Below are positions 55,601 to 63,682 of a DNA stretch of 64,000 nt, one piece after another. Every line of letters begins with the position of its first letter. Positions within the stretch are counted from its first letter, which is position 1. Source of the DNA: UBA2386 sp046306335 (lineage in GTDB: Bacteria; Planctomycetota; UBA1135; UBA2386); the NCBI GenBank assembly GCA_046306335.1, contig JBKDXM010000089.1, positions 1 to 64,000 of the forward strand, read 5' to 3'. The notes beneath the pieces are model-generated. The model had not been told where the DNA came from and ran no database searches. It worked only from the letters and a program-made list of their open reading frames with translations. The translations under genes were made by a program, and so were the position numbers.

Positions 55601-57383
55601 GCTCACCGACGCCGAGTTCACGACCGAACTGCACGCGCGACTCAACCTGCGCCGGCGCGATCCGCAGCGCTTCGACCTCGGCCGGCCCTTCGGCGGCGAA
55701 CTCGCGCTCGACGACGTCCGGCTGCGCGACGCGGCGACCGGCGCCGAGGTCGCGTCGGCGACCTCGATCGAGGCCGTCGCCCGCGCGATCGATCCGACGA
55801 CCGGCGCCGTGCTGCTGCGCTCGTTGACGGCGACCGACGCGGTGTTCGACGTCACGCGCGCGGCCGACGGCTTGCGCCTGCCGGGCGTGACGATCCCGAC
55901 GCCGGTGGCCAAGGCCGCGACGGACGCCGACGCCGCGTTCGCGGCCGTCGCCGACGGCGTGCGCGTGCCGGACCTGGTCTTCGCGCCGCCGGCCGCCGAC
56001 CGCGAGGTCGCCGTCGAGCACCTGATCGTGCAGGGCCTGCGCACGACGCTGCGCGACGAGACGACGAAGCCGCCGACGGTCGTGCCCATCGCCGACGCCG
56101 AGATCGACGTGCACGGCTTGAGCACGCTCGCCTTCACCGAAGCGCGCCCCATCGCATTCGACGTGTCGCTGCGCGGTGGCGACGTGCCGCTCGAACGCCG
56201 CGAGCACGCCGGCAACCTGCTGGCCGGAGTGGTCGGCTCGGCGGCGCGCGCCGTCACCTTGCAGGGCGATCAGCACGCGCTCGAACCGCGGCCGCTGTTC
56301 GACGAGATCGCCGTCGCCGGGCGGCTTGCGTTCGCGCCGTTCCTGCAGGGCGAAGCGCGCGCCAACGTCACCGCCTTCGAACTGACCGGCCTGCGCGGGC
56401 TGGCCAAGGCCAGCTCGATCGAGATCGCCGACGGCGTGCTCGACCAGCGGGTGGAAGTGGACCTGCGCGGGCCCGACGGCATCGACGTGCGCAGCCTGCA
56501 GGTCTTCCGCTGGTTGTCGCTGACCGAGCCGCCGGGCGGCCCGATCTCGACGTACCTGAGGCTGCCGATGCCGCTGCCGTCGGTGTTGTTCCTGCTGCGC
56601 AACGACGAGGACGAGCAGCGCGTGCCGATCGCCATCCACCTGCCGGCCCGCGGCGTGAAGACCAGCGACGTCGTCGACGCCATCGCCGAGGCCTTCGCCA
56701 AGGTCGTCGCCGACGCGGTCGCCGGCGCGGCGACGCGCGCCGCGGGTGTCGTCACCGGTTTCTTCGACTTCCTGTGGCCAAAGCGCGCGCTGCCGACGGC
56801 GGCGCTCGACTTCGCCGGCGGCGAACCGGCGCTCGGCGCGGGCGACCTGACGGCGATCGCCGCCGCCCTCGCGCGCGACCCGCAACTGGAAGCCGTGCTG
56901 ACGCACGAACTCGTCCCCGACGACCTCGTGCGCGCGGCGGCGCTCGCGACCCCGCCGCCCGCGGTCGTGGCGGCGCAGGTCGCCGACTTGCAGGCCCGCC
57001 GCGCCGAACTGGAACGGCAGCGGCCAGACCTCGTCGCCGACCTGGACGCGCTCTACGCCGCCGCCCGCCTGCCGGAAGCCCGCCGCGGCCAGGAGGCGCT
57101 GCTGGCCCACGACAACCAACTCGGCGCGCTGGAGCGGACCCTCGACGAGGCGCTGGCGCTGCTCGGCGGCGACACGCCGCGGGCGGCCCGCCGCCGGACC
57201 GACGCCGCCGCCCGCGCCCTCGGCCAGGCCCTCCTGGCCGCGGTCGCCGCCGCCCTGCGCGCGGCCGTCCCGGAACTGGCCGCCGACCGGCTCGTGCTGC
57301 GCACGCCGCGCGGCGCGGCAAGCGCCGCCGCCACGGGCGGCGGCAGGGTCGCCGTGGCACTGCGCCGCCGGACGGTGCGTTGA
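52674..57383 (+). CDS. Giant DUF748/AsmA-like envelope protein
   Basis: 1569 residues, ATG at 52674. A basic start (MTPRPLWRRLLRW) precedes one transmembrane helix (about 12-38), then more than a thousand residues of beta-rich repeats with the AsmA/DUF748 style ('MSLRLQDVVVADADRPGAPP', 'GEVALDLSVAALLRGHLVVD'). The C-terminal third has the DUF748 hallmark region: LPLPSVLFLLRN-like 'LPMPLPSVLFLLRNDEDEQR', then VPIAIHLPARGVKTSDVVDA and ALDFAGGEPALGAGDL. Related AsmA-like proteins are proposed bridges for lipid transport across the periplasm. Whether this one does so is inferred from fold resemblance. Confidence 0.82.
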   Translation: MTPRPLWRRLLRWALRLVLVAVGVRLLLALFLTQLIALAAPWLGLRVDVRSAWLSLSGMSLRLQDVVVADADRPGAPPLFRAGEVALDLSVAALLRGHLVVDVGAVAQAHVHLERGADGRVLLPAAWTADSPVVVQAPATAAPITTLRLPLQVRALRLHDLALTFVDYAATPARTDQLVVDVAVRDLGDPHADGNVAVRIHAPDALDAGWLRATLLNDGRTVRAQWHADLRDVRTARLAAAVALPPALARLQALGAEVRGELRLELRAPGELAAAGNATALLFADGVERAAVTADFGPVLLAATARTVPFQARVRAAGIADEVALVDAELDHRDAELSFRGRLRAEGVTLAAVQPGLAARGVDWPTEPMSATAAIDASFGAALSLALRDFAVRNGAAAVTAPLVAVQDLRFDDEGLVIEAIDVVGPTGDVARRADGRWSALGVAFAPPQPAAAADAGAPPPQPATWSLPAARLGALRWRGAKVAVAIADAAGDVTVELADVTLRGSGLALGVHAPPGQLDLQAVLPGMAANVSLAAKLTTTPTDCGLAGEFAVDGLTLLALRPWLLAAGVAPTWRDAALRAEFLASARRTGDAMAWDATVTGLRLADGDETLLQCDRAAMAGFVTGANGAAGTWTIDGPEVVVDADADGAVRAVAGVPLPRRPAPAAPPAARTVDAAAALPILPVVAQQNGVAVWRRAGAPPRRIEGQADLARAPDAATQKLLLTANSPGAVDALRLTGEFEPDGSNALVQLRARGVRGAGLASFLPPGANCLLTDGAIELAGRFRRDGASGFVADALGLRVRDGDREWFQLDDARLDVAAATADAVHVRELKVAGLRGVAAVGASGAEAFGWRFVPAPVAPGGAADADPRTAVGGVRLPRLRIDAATVDVARFEVRREASPPVVVAGKATLAPWDASTPERLATPAQWTIALQAPPLLRQAALTATVTPFALQPEIDATVRAEGIDLTQAVPGGVLTDAEFTTELHARLNLRRRDPQRFDLGRPFGGELALDDVRLRDAATGAEVASATSIEAVARAIDPTTGAVLLRSLTATDAVFDVTRAADGLRLPGVTIPTPVAKAATDADAAFAAVADGVRVPDLVFAPPAADREVAVEHLIVQGLRTTLRDETTKPPTVVPIADAEIDVHGLSTLAFTEARPIAFDVSLRGGDVPLERREHAGNLLAGVVGSAARAVTLQGDQHALEPRPLFDEIAVAGRLAFAPFLQGEARANVTAFELTGLRGLAKASSIEIADGVLDQRVEVDLRGPDGIDVRSLQVFRWLSLTEPPGGPISTYLRLPMPLPSVLFLLRNDEDEQRVPIAIHLPARGVKTSDVVDAIAEAFAKVVADAVAGAATRAAGVVTGFFDFLWPKRALPTAALDFAGGEPALGAGDLTAIAAALARDPQLEAVLTHELVPDDLVRAAALATPPPAVVAAQVADLQARRAELERQRPDLVADLDALYAAARLPEARRGQEALLAHDNQLGALERTLDEALALLGGDTPRAARRRTDAAARALGQALLAAVAAALRAAVPELAADRLVLRTPRGAASAAATGGGRVAVALRRRTVR

Positions 57384-57396
57384 CGCAAGATTGTCG

Positions 57397-57426
57397 CCAG
57401 GGCGCGGTGGCCGCTGGCCGATTTTT
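57397..57426 (+). terminator. Intrinsic-terminator-like hairpin after the DUF748 gene
   Basis: CCAGGGC (57397-57403) pairs with GCC-G-CTGG (57410-57417) as a 7-bp stem with one bulged G and a 6-base loop. Three bases later comes ATTTTT (57421-57426). It sits 14 bp after the stop codon, a good position for ending the 51.4-57.4 kb transcript before the cytochrome cluster. Confidence 0.55.
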
Positions 57427-57469
57427 CCGTTGAATGAGGCCTGCGGGCAGCGCGCCCGCGCGACCGAAC

Positions 57470-59578
57470 ATGAACCGAACCATCCGCGCCCTCGCGTTGC
57501 CGTTCGCGTGCGCCGCCCTCGTGGGCGGCGCCTTCGTCCGCGGCGCCGTCGGCCAGACCGCCGTGCAGAGCCCGCAGCGCCCCGCGCGCAGCGTGACCTC
57601 GGTGCGACCGCTGGAACAGGCGATGGCCGACGCCGCCCGGCTGGACGAGTTGCTCGCCCGCGGCCTGCAGCGCCGCGGCGAGGAGCCGCTGCCGATCGTC
57701 GACGACGCCACGTTCGTGCGCCGCGCCTACCTGTCGATCGCCGGCCGCATCCCGACGCTACCGGAGACCGAGCGTTTCCTGGCCGACGCCGCCGCCGACA
57801 AGCGTCATGCGCTCGTCGACGCCCTGCTCGACGGGGCAGGCCGCACCAGCCACTTCGCCAACTTCTGGTTCGACCTGCTGCGCGTGAAGTCGCGCCAGCA
57901 GAACCTCAGCGGCGAGCCGTTCGCGCACTTCGTCCGGCAGTCGATCCAGGCGGACAAGCCCTTCGACGCGTTCGTCCGCGAGATGCTGACGGCCGAGGGC
58001 CCCGCGCACCAGGACGGCAATGGCGCCACCGGCATGCTGCTGCGCGACAGCAACATGCCGCACGACGCGATGGCCAACTCGCTGCGGCTGTTCCTCGGCA
58101 CGCGGCTCGAGTGCGCGCAGTGCCACAACCACCCGTTCGACCACTGGACGCAGAAGGAGTTCTTCGAGATGGCCGCCTTCTTCGGCGGCATCCGCTACCG
58201 CGACGAGAACGCCCTGCCCAACCTCGTCGGCCTGCGGACCGAGCTGGCCCAGGCGCCGGAGCGCCAGCGCCAGCAGGTGCAGAACCTGCTGCGCCGCATG
58301 AACCAGGGCCTCGACGGCAGCGGCAGCGGCGTCGAGCGCCTGCCGCCGGACTACAAGTACGACGACCTGAAGCCCGGCGCGCCGGTGCTGGCCAACACGC
58401 TGTTCGGCGCCGACGTCAAGCTGAAGTACCCGGAACAGAAGAAGGGCCAGTCGCAGACGCGCGCGGCGCAGCAAGCGCGCGCCCGCCAGCGCGACACGTC
58501 GCCGGAGATCGACTCGCGCGCCGCGCTCGCCGAGTGGATGACGAGCAAGAAGAACCCGCAATTCGCGCGCGTCATCGCCAACCGCATGTGGGCGCGCACG
58601 TTCGGCGCCGGCGTCGTCGAGCCGGTCGACGACTGGAAGAAGGACACCGTGGGCGTGCATCCCGAGCTGCTGGCCCAGCTCGAGAAGCTGATGAAGGACC
58701 TCGACTACGACCTGCGGCAGTTCGAGCGCGTGCTCGCGCACACGCAGCTGTTCCAGCGCGCGAGCCCGGCGGTCGATCCGACGCCCGGCCAGCCGATCAC
58801 GTTCCGCGGCCCGGTGCTGCGCCGCATGAGCGCCGAGCAGATGTGGGACTCGCTGCTCACGCTGGTGTTCGCCGACGTCGACGAGCGCCTGCGCGGCATG
58901 GACGAGCGCGCCAAGCCCGTCTACGAGCAGTTCGCCGAGCTCAGCAAGGCCGACGCCAAGGAGTTGCTGGCGATGACCCAGGACGGCCGCGCCAACCCGA
59001 TGGCGCGCATGGAGCAGCAGCGCCAGGAGGAGGCGCGGCGGCAGCTCGCCGCCGACAAGGAGCTGCAGCAGCGCGCCGCGCCGCTGATCCGCCAGCTCGC
59101 CGCCGCCCGCCGCGAGGGCGACCAGCGCAAGGTCGCGGAGCTGGCGCAGGAACTGCAGAACATCGGCCTGCCGCTCGGCCAGCGCGCCGGCCGCGGGCGC
59201 GAGGGCGACATGCTGCGCGCGTCCGACCTCGCACAGCCAGCGCCGCCCAACCACCTGCTGCGCCAGTTCGGCCAGTCGGACCGCGAGACCGTCGACGCCG
59301 CCAGCCACGTGGCGACCGTGCCGCAGGTGCTGACGCTGCTGAACGGCTTCCTCGACCAGCGCGTGCTCGAAGGCGCGTCGCCGCTGCGCGCCGCGCTGGA
59401 GACGGCGCCGAACGGCGAGCGCCGCGTGCGCATCGCCTTCCTGACCACGCTGAACCGCGAGCCGACCGCCGACGAGGCGCGCGATTGGCGCAAGCAGATC
59501 GCCATCCACGGCGAGGCCGTGGTCAAGGACCTCGTCTGGGTCCTCTGCAACAGCAACGAGTTCCGCTTCGTCCGCTGA
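57470..59578 (+). CDS. DUF1549/DUF1553 domain protein (planctomycete cytochrome-cluster type)
   Basis: 702 residues from the ATG at 57470, which begins a signal peptide (IRALALPFACAALVGGAFVRGAVGQ); an ATG at 57434 would add 12 residues. DUF1549 covers about 60-270 ('VRRAYLSIAGRIPTLPETER', 'FLGTRLECAQCHNHPFDHWT', where CxxCH is a haem-c-like motif). DUF1553 follows ('FARVIANRMWARTFGAGVVE'). A Gln/Arg-rich helical insert lies at about 505-575. These proteins are typical of Planctomycetota and neighbouring phyla and occur beside DUF1501 genes. Their reaction is not established. Confidence 0.9.
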   Translation: MNRTIRALALPFACAALVGGAFVRGAVGQTAVQSPQRPARSVTSVRPLEQAMADAARLDELLARGLQRRGEEPLPIVDDATFVRRAYLSIAGRIPTLPETERFLADAAADKRHALVDALLDGAGRTSHFANFWFDLLRVKSRQQNLSGEPFAHFVRQSIQADKPFDAFVREMLTAEGPAHQDGNGATGMLLRDSNMPHDAMANSLRLFLGTRLECAQCHNHPFDHWTQKEFFEMAAFFGGIRYRDENALPNLVGLRTELAQAPERQRQQVQNLLRRMNQGLDGSGSGVERLPPDYKYDDLKPGAPVLANTLFGADVKLKYPEQKKGQSQTRAAQQARARQRDTSPEIDSRAALAEWMTSKKNPQFARVIANRMWARTFGAGVVEPVDDWKKDTVGVHPELLAQLEKLMKDLDYDLRQFERVLAHTQLFQRASPAVDPTPGQPITFRGPVLRRMSAEQMWDSLLTLVFADVDERLRGMDERAKPVYEQFAELSKADAKELLAMTQDGRANPMARMEQQRQEEARRQLAADKELQQRAAPLIRQLAAARREGDQRKVAELAQELQNIGLPLGQRAGRGREGDMLRASDLAQPAPPNHLLRQFGQSDRETVDAASHVATVPQVLTLLNGFLDQRVLEGASPLRAALETAPNGERRVRIAFLTTLNREPTADEARDWRKQIAIHGEAVVKDLVWVLCNSNEFRFVR

Positions 59579-59594
59579 TCCGGGAGCACGCACC

Positions 59595-60923
59595 ATGACC
59601 TTCCACGACCTGATCCGCGGCACGGACCTCGCGACGCGCCGCCACTTCCTGTCGCGCATGGCCGGCTCGCTGCTCGGCGTCGGCGCGGCCGGCGCATTCG
59701 GCCCGCGCGCCCTCGCGCAGGCGCTCGCCCAGGACCCGCAGGGCCCCAAGACCGGCCCGCTGGTGCTCGGCCGCGCCACCGCCAAGCACGTGATCTACCT
59801 GTTCATGCGCGGCGGCATGAGCCACATCGACACCTTCGACCCGAAGCCCGGCAAGGAGACCGGCGGGCCGACGGCGGCGATCCCGACGCGCGCCGACGGC
59901 GTGCTGGTCGGCCAGTACTTCCCCAAGCTCGCCGAGCAGATGGACAAGGTCTGCCTCGTCAGTTCGATGTCGAGCAAGCAGGGCGCGCACAGCCAGGCGC
60001 AGTACCTGATGCGCACGAGCTACGAGCAGCGCGGCACGATCCAGCACCCGAGCCTCGGCGCGTGGTGCCACCACCTCGCCGGCCGCCACAACCCGACGTT
60101 GCCCGGCCACGTGATCGTCGGCGGCGGCGCCGACGTCGCCGGCGCGGGCTTCTTCCCGCCGGAGTTCCAGCCGCTACCGATCGGCAGCGCCGAGGACGGC
60201 CTGCAGAACGCCGCGCTGCCGCGCGGCGTCGACGAGGAGCGCTTCCAGCGGCGCCTGCAGCGGCTGGGTGAACTCGACGCCGCGTTCGCGCAGCGCCACC
60301 AGCAGCGGGGCGTGCAGGCGTACAGCAAGGCCTACCAGGAGGCGGTCGCGCTGATGCGCAGCAGCGACCTCGCCGCATTCGATCTCGACCTGGAGTCCAA
60401 GGCGATGCAGGCGGCGTACGGCGAGACGCCGTTCGGCGCCGGTTGCCTGCTGGCCCGCCGCCTCGTCGAGCACGGCGTGCGCTACGTCGAGGTGATGAGC
60501 GACGGCTGGGACACGCACGCCGACAACTTCGACCGCCTCGGCGACCTGACGCCGGCGATCGACCAGGGCCTGTCCGCGCTGCTCGCCGACCTCGACGGCC
60601 GCGGCCTGCTGCACAAGACCATGGTCGTGCTGGTCAGCGAGTTCGGTCGCACGCCCGACATCGACCAGGACCAGGGCCGCAACCACTACCCGCAGGCCTT
60701 CACCGCGCTGCTGGCCGGCGGCGGCGTCCGCGGCGGCTGGCGCTACGGCGCGACCGACCCGGAGGGCCGCCAGGTCGTCACCGAGCCGACGTCGATCCAG
60801 GACCTCAACGCGACGATCGCGTACGCGTGCGGCCTGCCGGTCGACCACGTGCTGCACTCGCCGTCCGGCCGGCCGTTCAAGGTCGCCGACAAGGGCATCC
60901 CGGTGACCTCGTTGTTCGCCTGA
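59595..60923 (+). CDS. DUF1501 family protein with Tat-like signal
   Basis: 442 residues, ATG at 59595, 16 bp after the DUF1549/1553 gene. Twin-arginine signal ATRRHFLSRMAGSLLGVGAA with cleavage near ALAQ. The DUF1501 body resembles alkaline-phosphatase/sulfatase-fold proteins: FMRGGMSHIDTFDPKP, HPSLGAWCHHLAGR, DGWDTHADNFDRL and VVLVSEFGRTPDI. Export in folded form suggests a metal cofactor. The partner gene order is characteristic, so the two likely form one functional unit. Confidence 0.92.
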   Translation: MTFHDLIRGTDLATRRHFLSRMAGSLLGVGAAGAFGPRALAQALAQDPQGPKTGPLVLGRATAKHVIYLFMRGGMSHIDTFDPKPGKETGGPTAAIPTRADGVLVGQYFPKLAEQMDKVCLVSSMSSKQGAHSQAQYLMRTSYEQRGTIQHPSLGAWCHHLAGRHNPTLPGHVIVGGGADVAGAGFFPPEFQPLPIGSAEDGLQNAALPRGVDEERFQRRLQRLGELDAAFAQRHQQRGVQAYSKAYQEAVALMRSSDLAAFDLDLESKAMQAAYGETPFGAGCLLARRLVEHGVRYVEVMSDGWDTHADNFDRLGDLTPAIDQGLSALLADLDGRGLLHKTMVVLVSEFGRTPDIDQDQGRNHYPQAFTALLAGGGVRGGWRYGATDPEGRQVVTEPTSIQDLNATIAYACGLPVDHVLHSPSGRPFKVADKGIPVTSLFA

Positions 60924-60990
60924 CCAAGGCGCGCCCAGTCTCCCCCACCCCCGTCCGACCCCGCTACCGAACCCGCAACCGCAACCGCGC

Positions 60991-61533
60991 ATGAATCGCC
61001 CGCTGCTCGCGTTCGTCACCCTGTTGTCCCTCTCCGCCGCAGCCATCGCCCAGGACGCGGGTGGCAAGCCGGCGCAGGAACCGAAGAAGGCCGAGGCCGT
61101 CGACTTCGAGAAGCAGGTCTGGCCGATCCTGGAGAAGAACTGCCTGGAGTGCCACAGCAAGGCCGCGCCCGGGCCCGACGGCAAGGTGAAGAAGCCCAAG
61201 GGCGGCGTCGTGCTCGACAGCAAGGACGCCATCTCCGGCGGCAAGAAGGGCAAGCTGCTGGTCGCCAAGAAGTCGGGCGAGTCGCTGCTGTACACGTCGA
61301 TCTCGCTCGCCGCCGACCACGAGGACCGCATGCCGCCGGCGAAGAAGGGCGACCCGCTGCCGAAGGAGCAGCAGGACCTGATCAAGCAGTGGATCGACGA
61401 GGGCGCGGACTTCGGCAAGTGGACGGCGAAGAAGGACGACAAGAAGGGCGACAAGCCGGCCGAGAAGAAGGACGGCGACGCGCCCGCCGAGAAGGGCGAC
61501 AAGGCCGAGAAGAAGGAGAAGGGCGGCCTCTGA
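60991..61533 (+). CDS. Planctomycete-type cytochrome c domain protein 1
   Basis: 180 residues. Signal peptide (PLLAFVTLLSLSAAAIAQ), then a PSCyt1-like domain with VDFEKQVWPILEKNCLECH (CxxCH haem-attachment motif), KPKGGVVLDSKDAISGG and EDRMPPAKKGDPLP, and a Lys/Glu/Asp-rich tail of about 45 residues. A covalently bound haem and electron-transfer role are inferred from the motif. It is closely similar to the next gene over the first 110 residues, suggesting tandem duplication. Confidence 0.85.
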   Translation: MNRPLLAFVTLLSLSAAAIAQDAGGKPAQEPKKAEAVDFEKQVWPILEKNCLECHSKAAPGPDGKVKKPKGGVVLDSKDAISGGKKGKLLVAKKSGESLLYTSISLAADHEDRMPPAKKGDPLPKEQQDLIKQWIDEGADFGKWTAKKDDKKGDKPAEKKDGDAPAEKGDKAEKKEKGGL

Positions 61534-61546
61534 GCCGCGCCCGCCG

Positions 61547-62569
61547 ATGACCAAGCGCGCCCTCGCCGTCGTGCCGCTGTTCGCCGCCGCGCTCGCGGCG
61601 CAGGGCAAGGTCGACTTCCAAAAGCAGGTCTGGCCGATCCTGCAGGCGCGCTGCGTCGAGTGCCACGCCGCGCCGCACACCGGCGACGACGGCAAGGTCA
61701 AGAAGCCCAAGGGCGGCGTCGTGCTCGACAGCAAGGACGGCATGCTCGGCAGCGATGGCCTGATCGTCGCCAAGGACGCGGCGCGCAGTGCGCTGTACGC
61801 GGTCGTGGCGCTGCCCGCCGACGACGAGGACCGCATGCCACCGGCGAAGAAGGGCAAGCCGCTGAGCGACGAGCAGCAGGCCGTCATCAAGCAATGGCTC
61901 GACGAGGGCGCGGCGTTCGGCGGCTGGACCGGCAAGAAGGACAAGGAACCGGCGGGCGCGGCGGCGACCGGACCGACGGCGAGCGGCGCCAAGACGACGG
62001 GCAAGGGCAAGGTCCACCCCGCCGTGGCGCTGGCCGAAGGACTCAAGCCGCTGCCGGCAGCGACGCTGGCGAAGTTCGCCGACGGGCCGTTCGCGGTGCA
62101 CAGCCTCGGCGACGGCAGCCCGCTGCTCGCCGTCGGCTGCCGCGGCAACGCCGACACCGTCGACGACGCAGCGCTGGCGCTGCTCGCGCCGATCGCGAGC
62201 CACGTCGCCGAGCTCGACCTCGCGCGCACGCGCGTCGGCGACGAGGGCTGCAAGGTCGTCGCGGCGATGCCGCGGCTCTACGACCTCGACCTGCGCCAGA
62301 CGCTGGTCGGCAACGCCGGCACGGCCGCGCTCGCCGCCTGCAAGGAACTGCGCACCCTCAACCTGTTCGGCACCAAGGCCGGCGACTACGGCGTCACCGC
62401 GCTGACGCCGCTCAAGAAGCTCGAACAGCTCTACCTCTGGCAGACCGACGCCAGCGCCGCCGCGATCGTGCGCGTGCGCGACAGCATCCCCGGCCTGCGC
62501 GTCGTCATGGGGCCGGAGTTCCCCGAGGCGATGGAGCCTGGGGCCGCCGGCGGGCGGCGGCGGCGCTGA
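61547..62569 (+). CDS. Planctomycete-type cytochrome c domain protein 2 with leucine-rich-like repeats
   Basis: 340 residues, ATG 13 bp after the previous stop. A short signal (AVVPLFAAALAAQG), a PSCyt1-like domain with VDFQKQVWPILQARCVECH and KPKGGVVLDSKDGMLG, a linker, and from about residue 195 a leucine-rich-repeat-like region ('VAELDLARTRVGDEGCKVVA', 'LYDLDLRQTLVGNAGTAALA', 'LRTLNLFGTKAGDYGVTALT') ending in a Gly/Arg tail. The combination of haem domain and LRR is common in planctomycete secreted proteins. Confidence 0.85.
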   Translation: MTKRALAVVPLFAAALAAQGKVDFQKQVWPILQARCVECHAAPHTGDDGKVKKPKGGVVLDSKDGMLGSDGLIVAKDAARSALYAVVALPADDEDRMPPAKKGKPLSDEQQAVIKQWLDEGAAFGGWTGKKDKEPAGAAATGPTASGAKTTGKGKVHPAVALAEGLKPLPAATLAKFADGPFAVHSLGDGSPLLAVGCRGNADTVDDAALALLAPIASHVAELDLARTRVGDEGCKVVAAMPRLYDLDLRQTLVGNAGTAALAACKELRTLNLFGTKAGDYGVTALTPLKKLEQLYLWQTDASAAAIVRVRDSIPGLRVVMGPEFPEAMEPGAAGGRRRR

Positions 62570-62606
62570 GCGAGGCGGACGCCGGCCGTGGCGTCGACGG
62601 CCGGCG

Positions 62607-63653
62607 TCACCAGCCGACCGTGGCCGTGACCGCGTTGCTGACGGCGACGCCGCCCGCGTGGTACAGCACCAACGCCTGCGCGTGGATCGACCAGCCGGCG
62701 AGCGGCGGCTGGAACGGCACCTGCAAGGTGTGCTGCGCGGACCCGGTCGTCGTGATGGCGAACGCCGTGAGGTCCAGCGACACCAGCTGCTGGCAGCCCG
62801 GCCAGCCGAACAGCCCGAGGTCGAACGGCAGCGGGTACGAGCCGCCCGAGCCGTGGTTCATGGCGTTGTCGAAGCCGAACACGAACACCGGCACGGCGAC
62901 CAGGCCGCCGGGCAAGGCGCCGACGACGAACGTGCACGGCTGGCCGAGGCGCGGCAGCGAGCCCGGTGCGGCGGCGAGCGTCGGGGTCTGGCCGTAGGGG
63001 CCGAGGCAGCCCTGGCCGAACGGCGTGATCGACGCCGCCGGCATGGCCTCGACGACGACGTCGTCGAGCCAGCAGAGGTGCGTGCCCATCGTGGCTTCGC
63101 GGTTGTGGACGACGAGACGGCGGTGCGGCGAGGTCGACGCCGTCACGGCGCGTTCGAACTCCCACCACTGTCCGCCGGGCCCTTCGATGCGGGCCCGAAT
63201 GCCCCAGCCGAGATCCACCAACTCGGCGGTGTAGACGATGCCGACGGCGAACTGCACGCCCGGGCCAGCGATCGACTCCGCGCCGAGCGCAACCAGTCCG
63301 CCGGCAATCCGTATCCCTGCGCTCGAGCCGCCCTCCATGCCGGCGGCAAGGAAGACGGCGTGCTCGGTTCCACCCCACGGCGGCGTCGGCACCCCGTTGC
63401 TTCGGATGGCGAGCACAAACGTGTCGTAAGCATCCGTCCACTGCCACGTGCACCTCACGCGGTACGGCCCGTTCGCTGCGACGTCGAACGGCTGCTGCGA
63501 CACCAGATGCCCGCGGTTCTGCAGCGCGCAGCGACCGCCCTGCACGGACACCGACGCGCCGCCCTGCGGGATGCCGGACGTCACCACGCTCCACTTCGCC
63601 GGGTCGATCGCGCCGGACTGGAAGTCGTCGGCCAGCAGCACTTGGCCGGGCAA
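62607..63653 (-). CDS. Secreted protein with galactose-binding/lectin-like N-terminal region
   Basis: 348 residues from a TTG at 63653. The first residues (VLLADDFQSGAIDPAKW) are typical of a mature exported beta-sandwich domain with a single Trp-rich face ('TWQWTDAYDTFVLAIR', 'GPGGQWWEFERAV'). The C-terminal 150 residues (PFGQGCLGPYGQTPTLAAA ... GTFVVG-like, FVFGFDNAMNHG) match a tail common in planctomycete secreted proteins. In frame upstream is a signal-like LGRLAAAALPGQ, but only CTG (63677) could start it, so the true start is uncertain. It lies 30 bp after another gene of similar type. Confidence 0.65.
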   Translation of the reverse strand: MPGQVLLADDFQSGAIDPAKWSVVTSGIPQGGASVSVQGGRCALQNRGHLVSQQPFDVAANGPYRVRCTWQWTDAYDTFVLAIRSNGVPTPPWGGTEHAVFLAAGMEGGSSAGIRIAGGLVALGAESIAGPGVQFAVGIVYTAELVDLGWGIRARIEGPGGQWWEFERAVTASTSPHRRLVVHNREATMGTHLCWLDDVVVEAMPAASITPFGQGCLGPYGQTPTLAAAPGSLPRLGQPCTFVVGALPGGLVAVPVFVFGFDNAMNHGSGGSYPLPFDLGLFGWPGCQQLVSLDLTAFAITTTGSAQHTLQVPFQPPLAGWSIHAQALVLYHAGGVAVSNAVTATVGW

Positions 63654-63682
63654 GGCGGCCGCCGCGAGCCGTCCCAGCCAAC

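Noticed and set aside
51903..57119. 1738-codon open frame on the minus strand opposite the DUF748-like gene
   Set aside because: It is antisense to a gene with clear family features, rich in Arg/Gln/Glu/His, and lacks any domain. Such long shadows are expected in DNA with this base composition. The same applies to 31627-34938 (+), 29293-31956 (-), 4729-7167 (+) and 39183-41987 (+).
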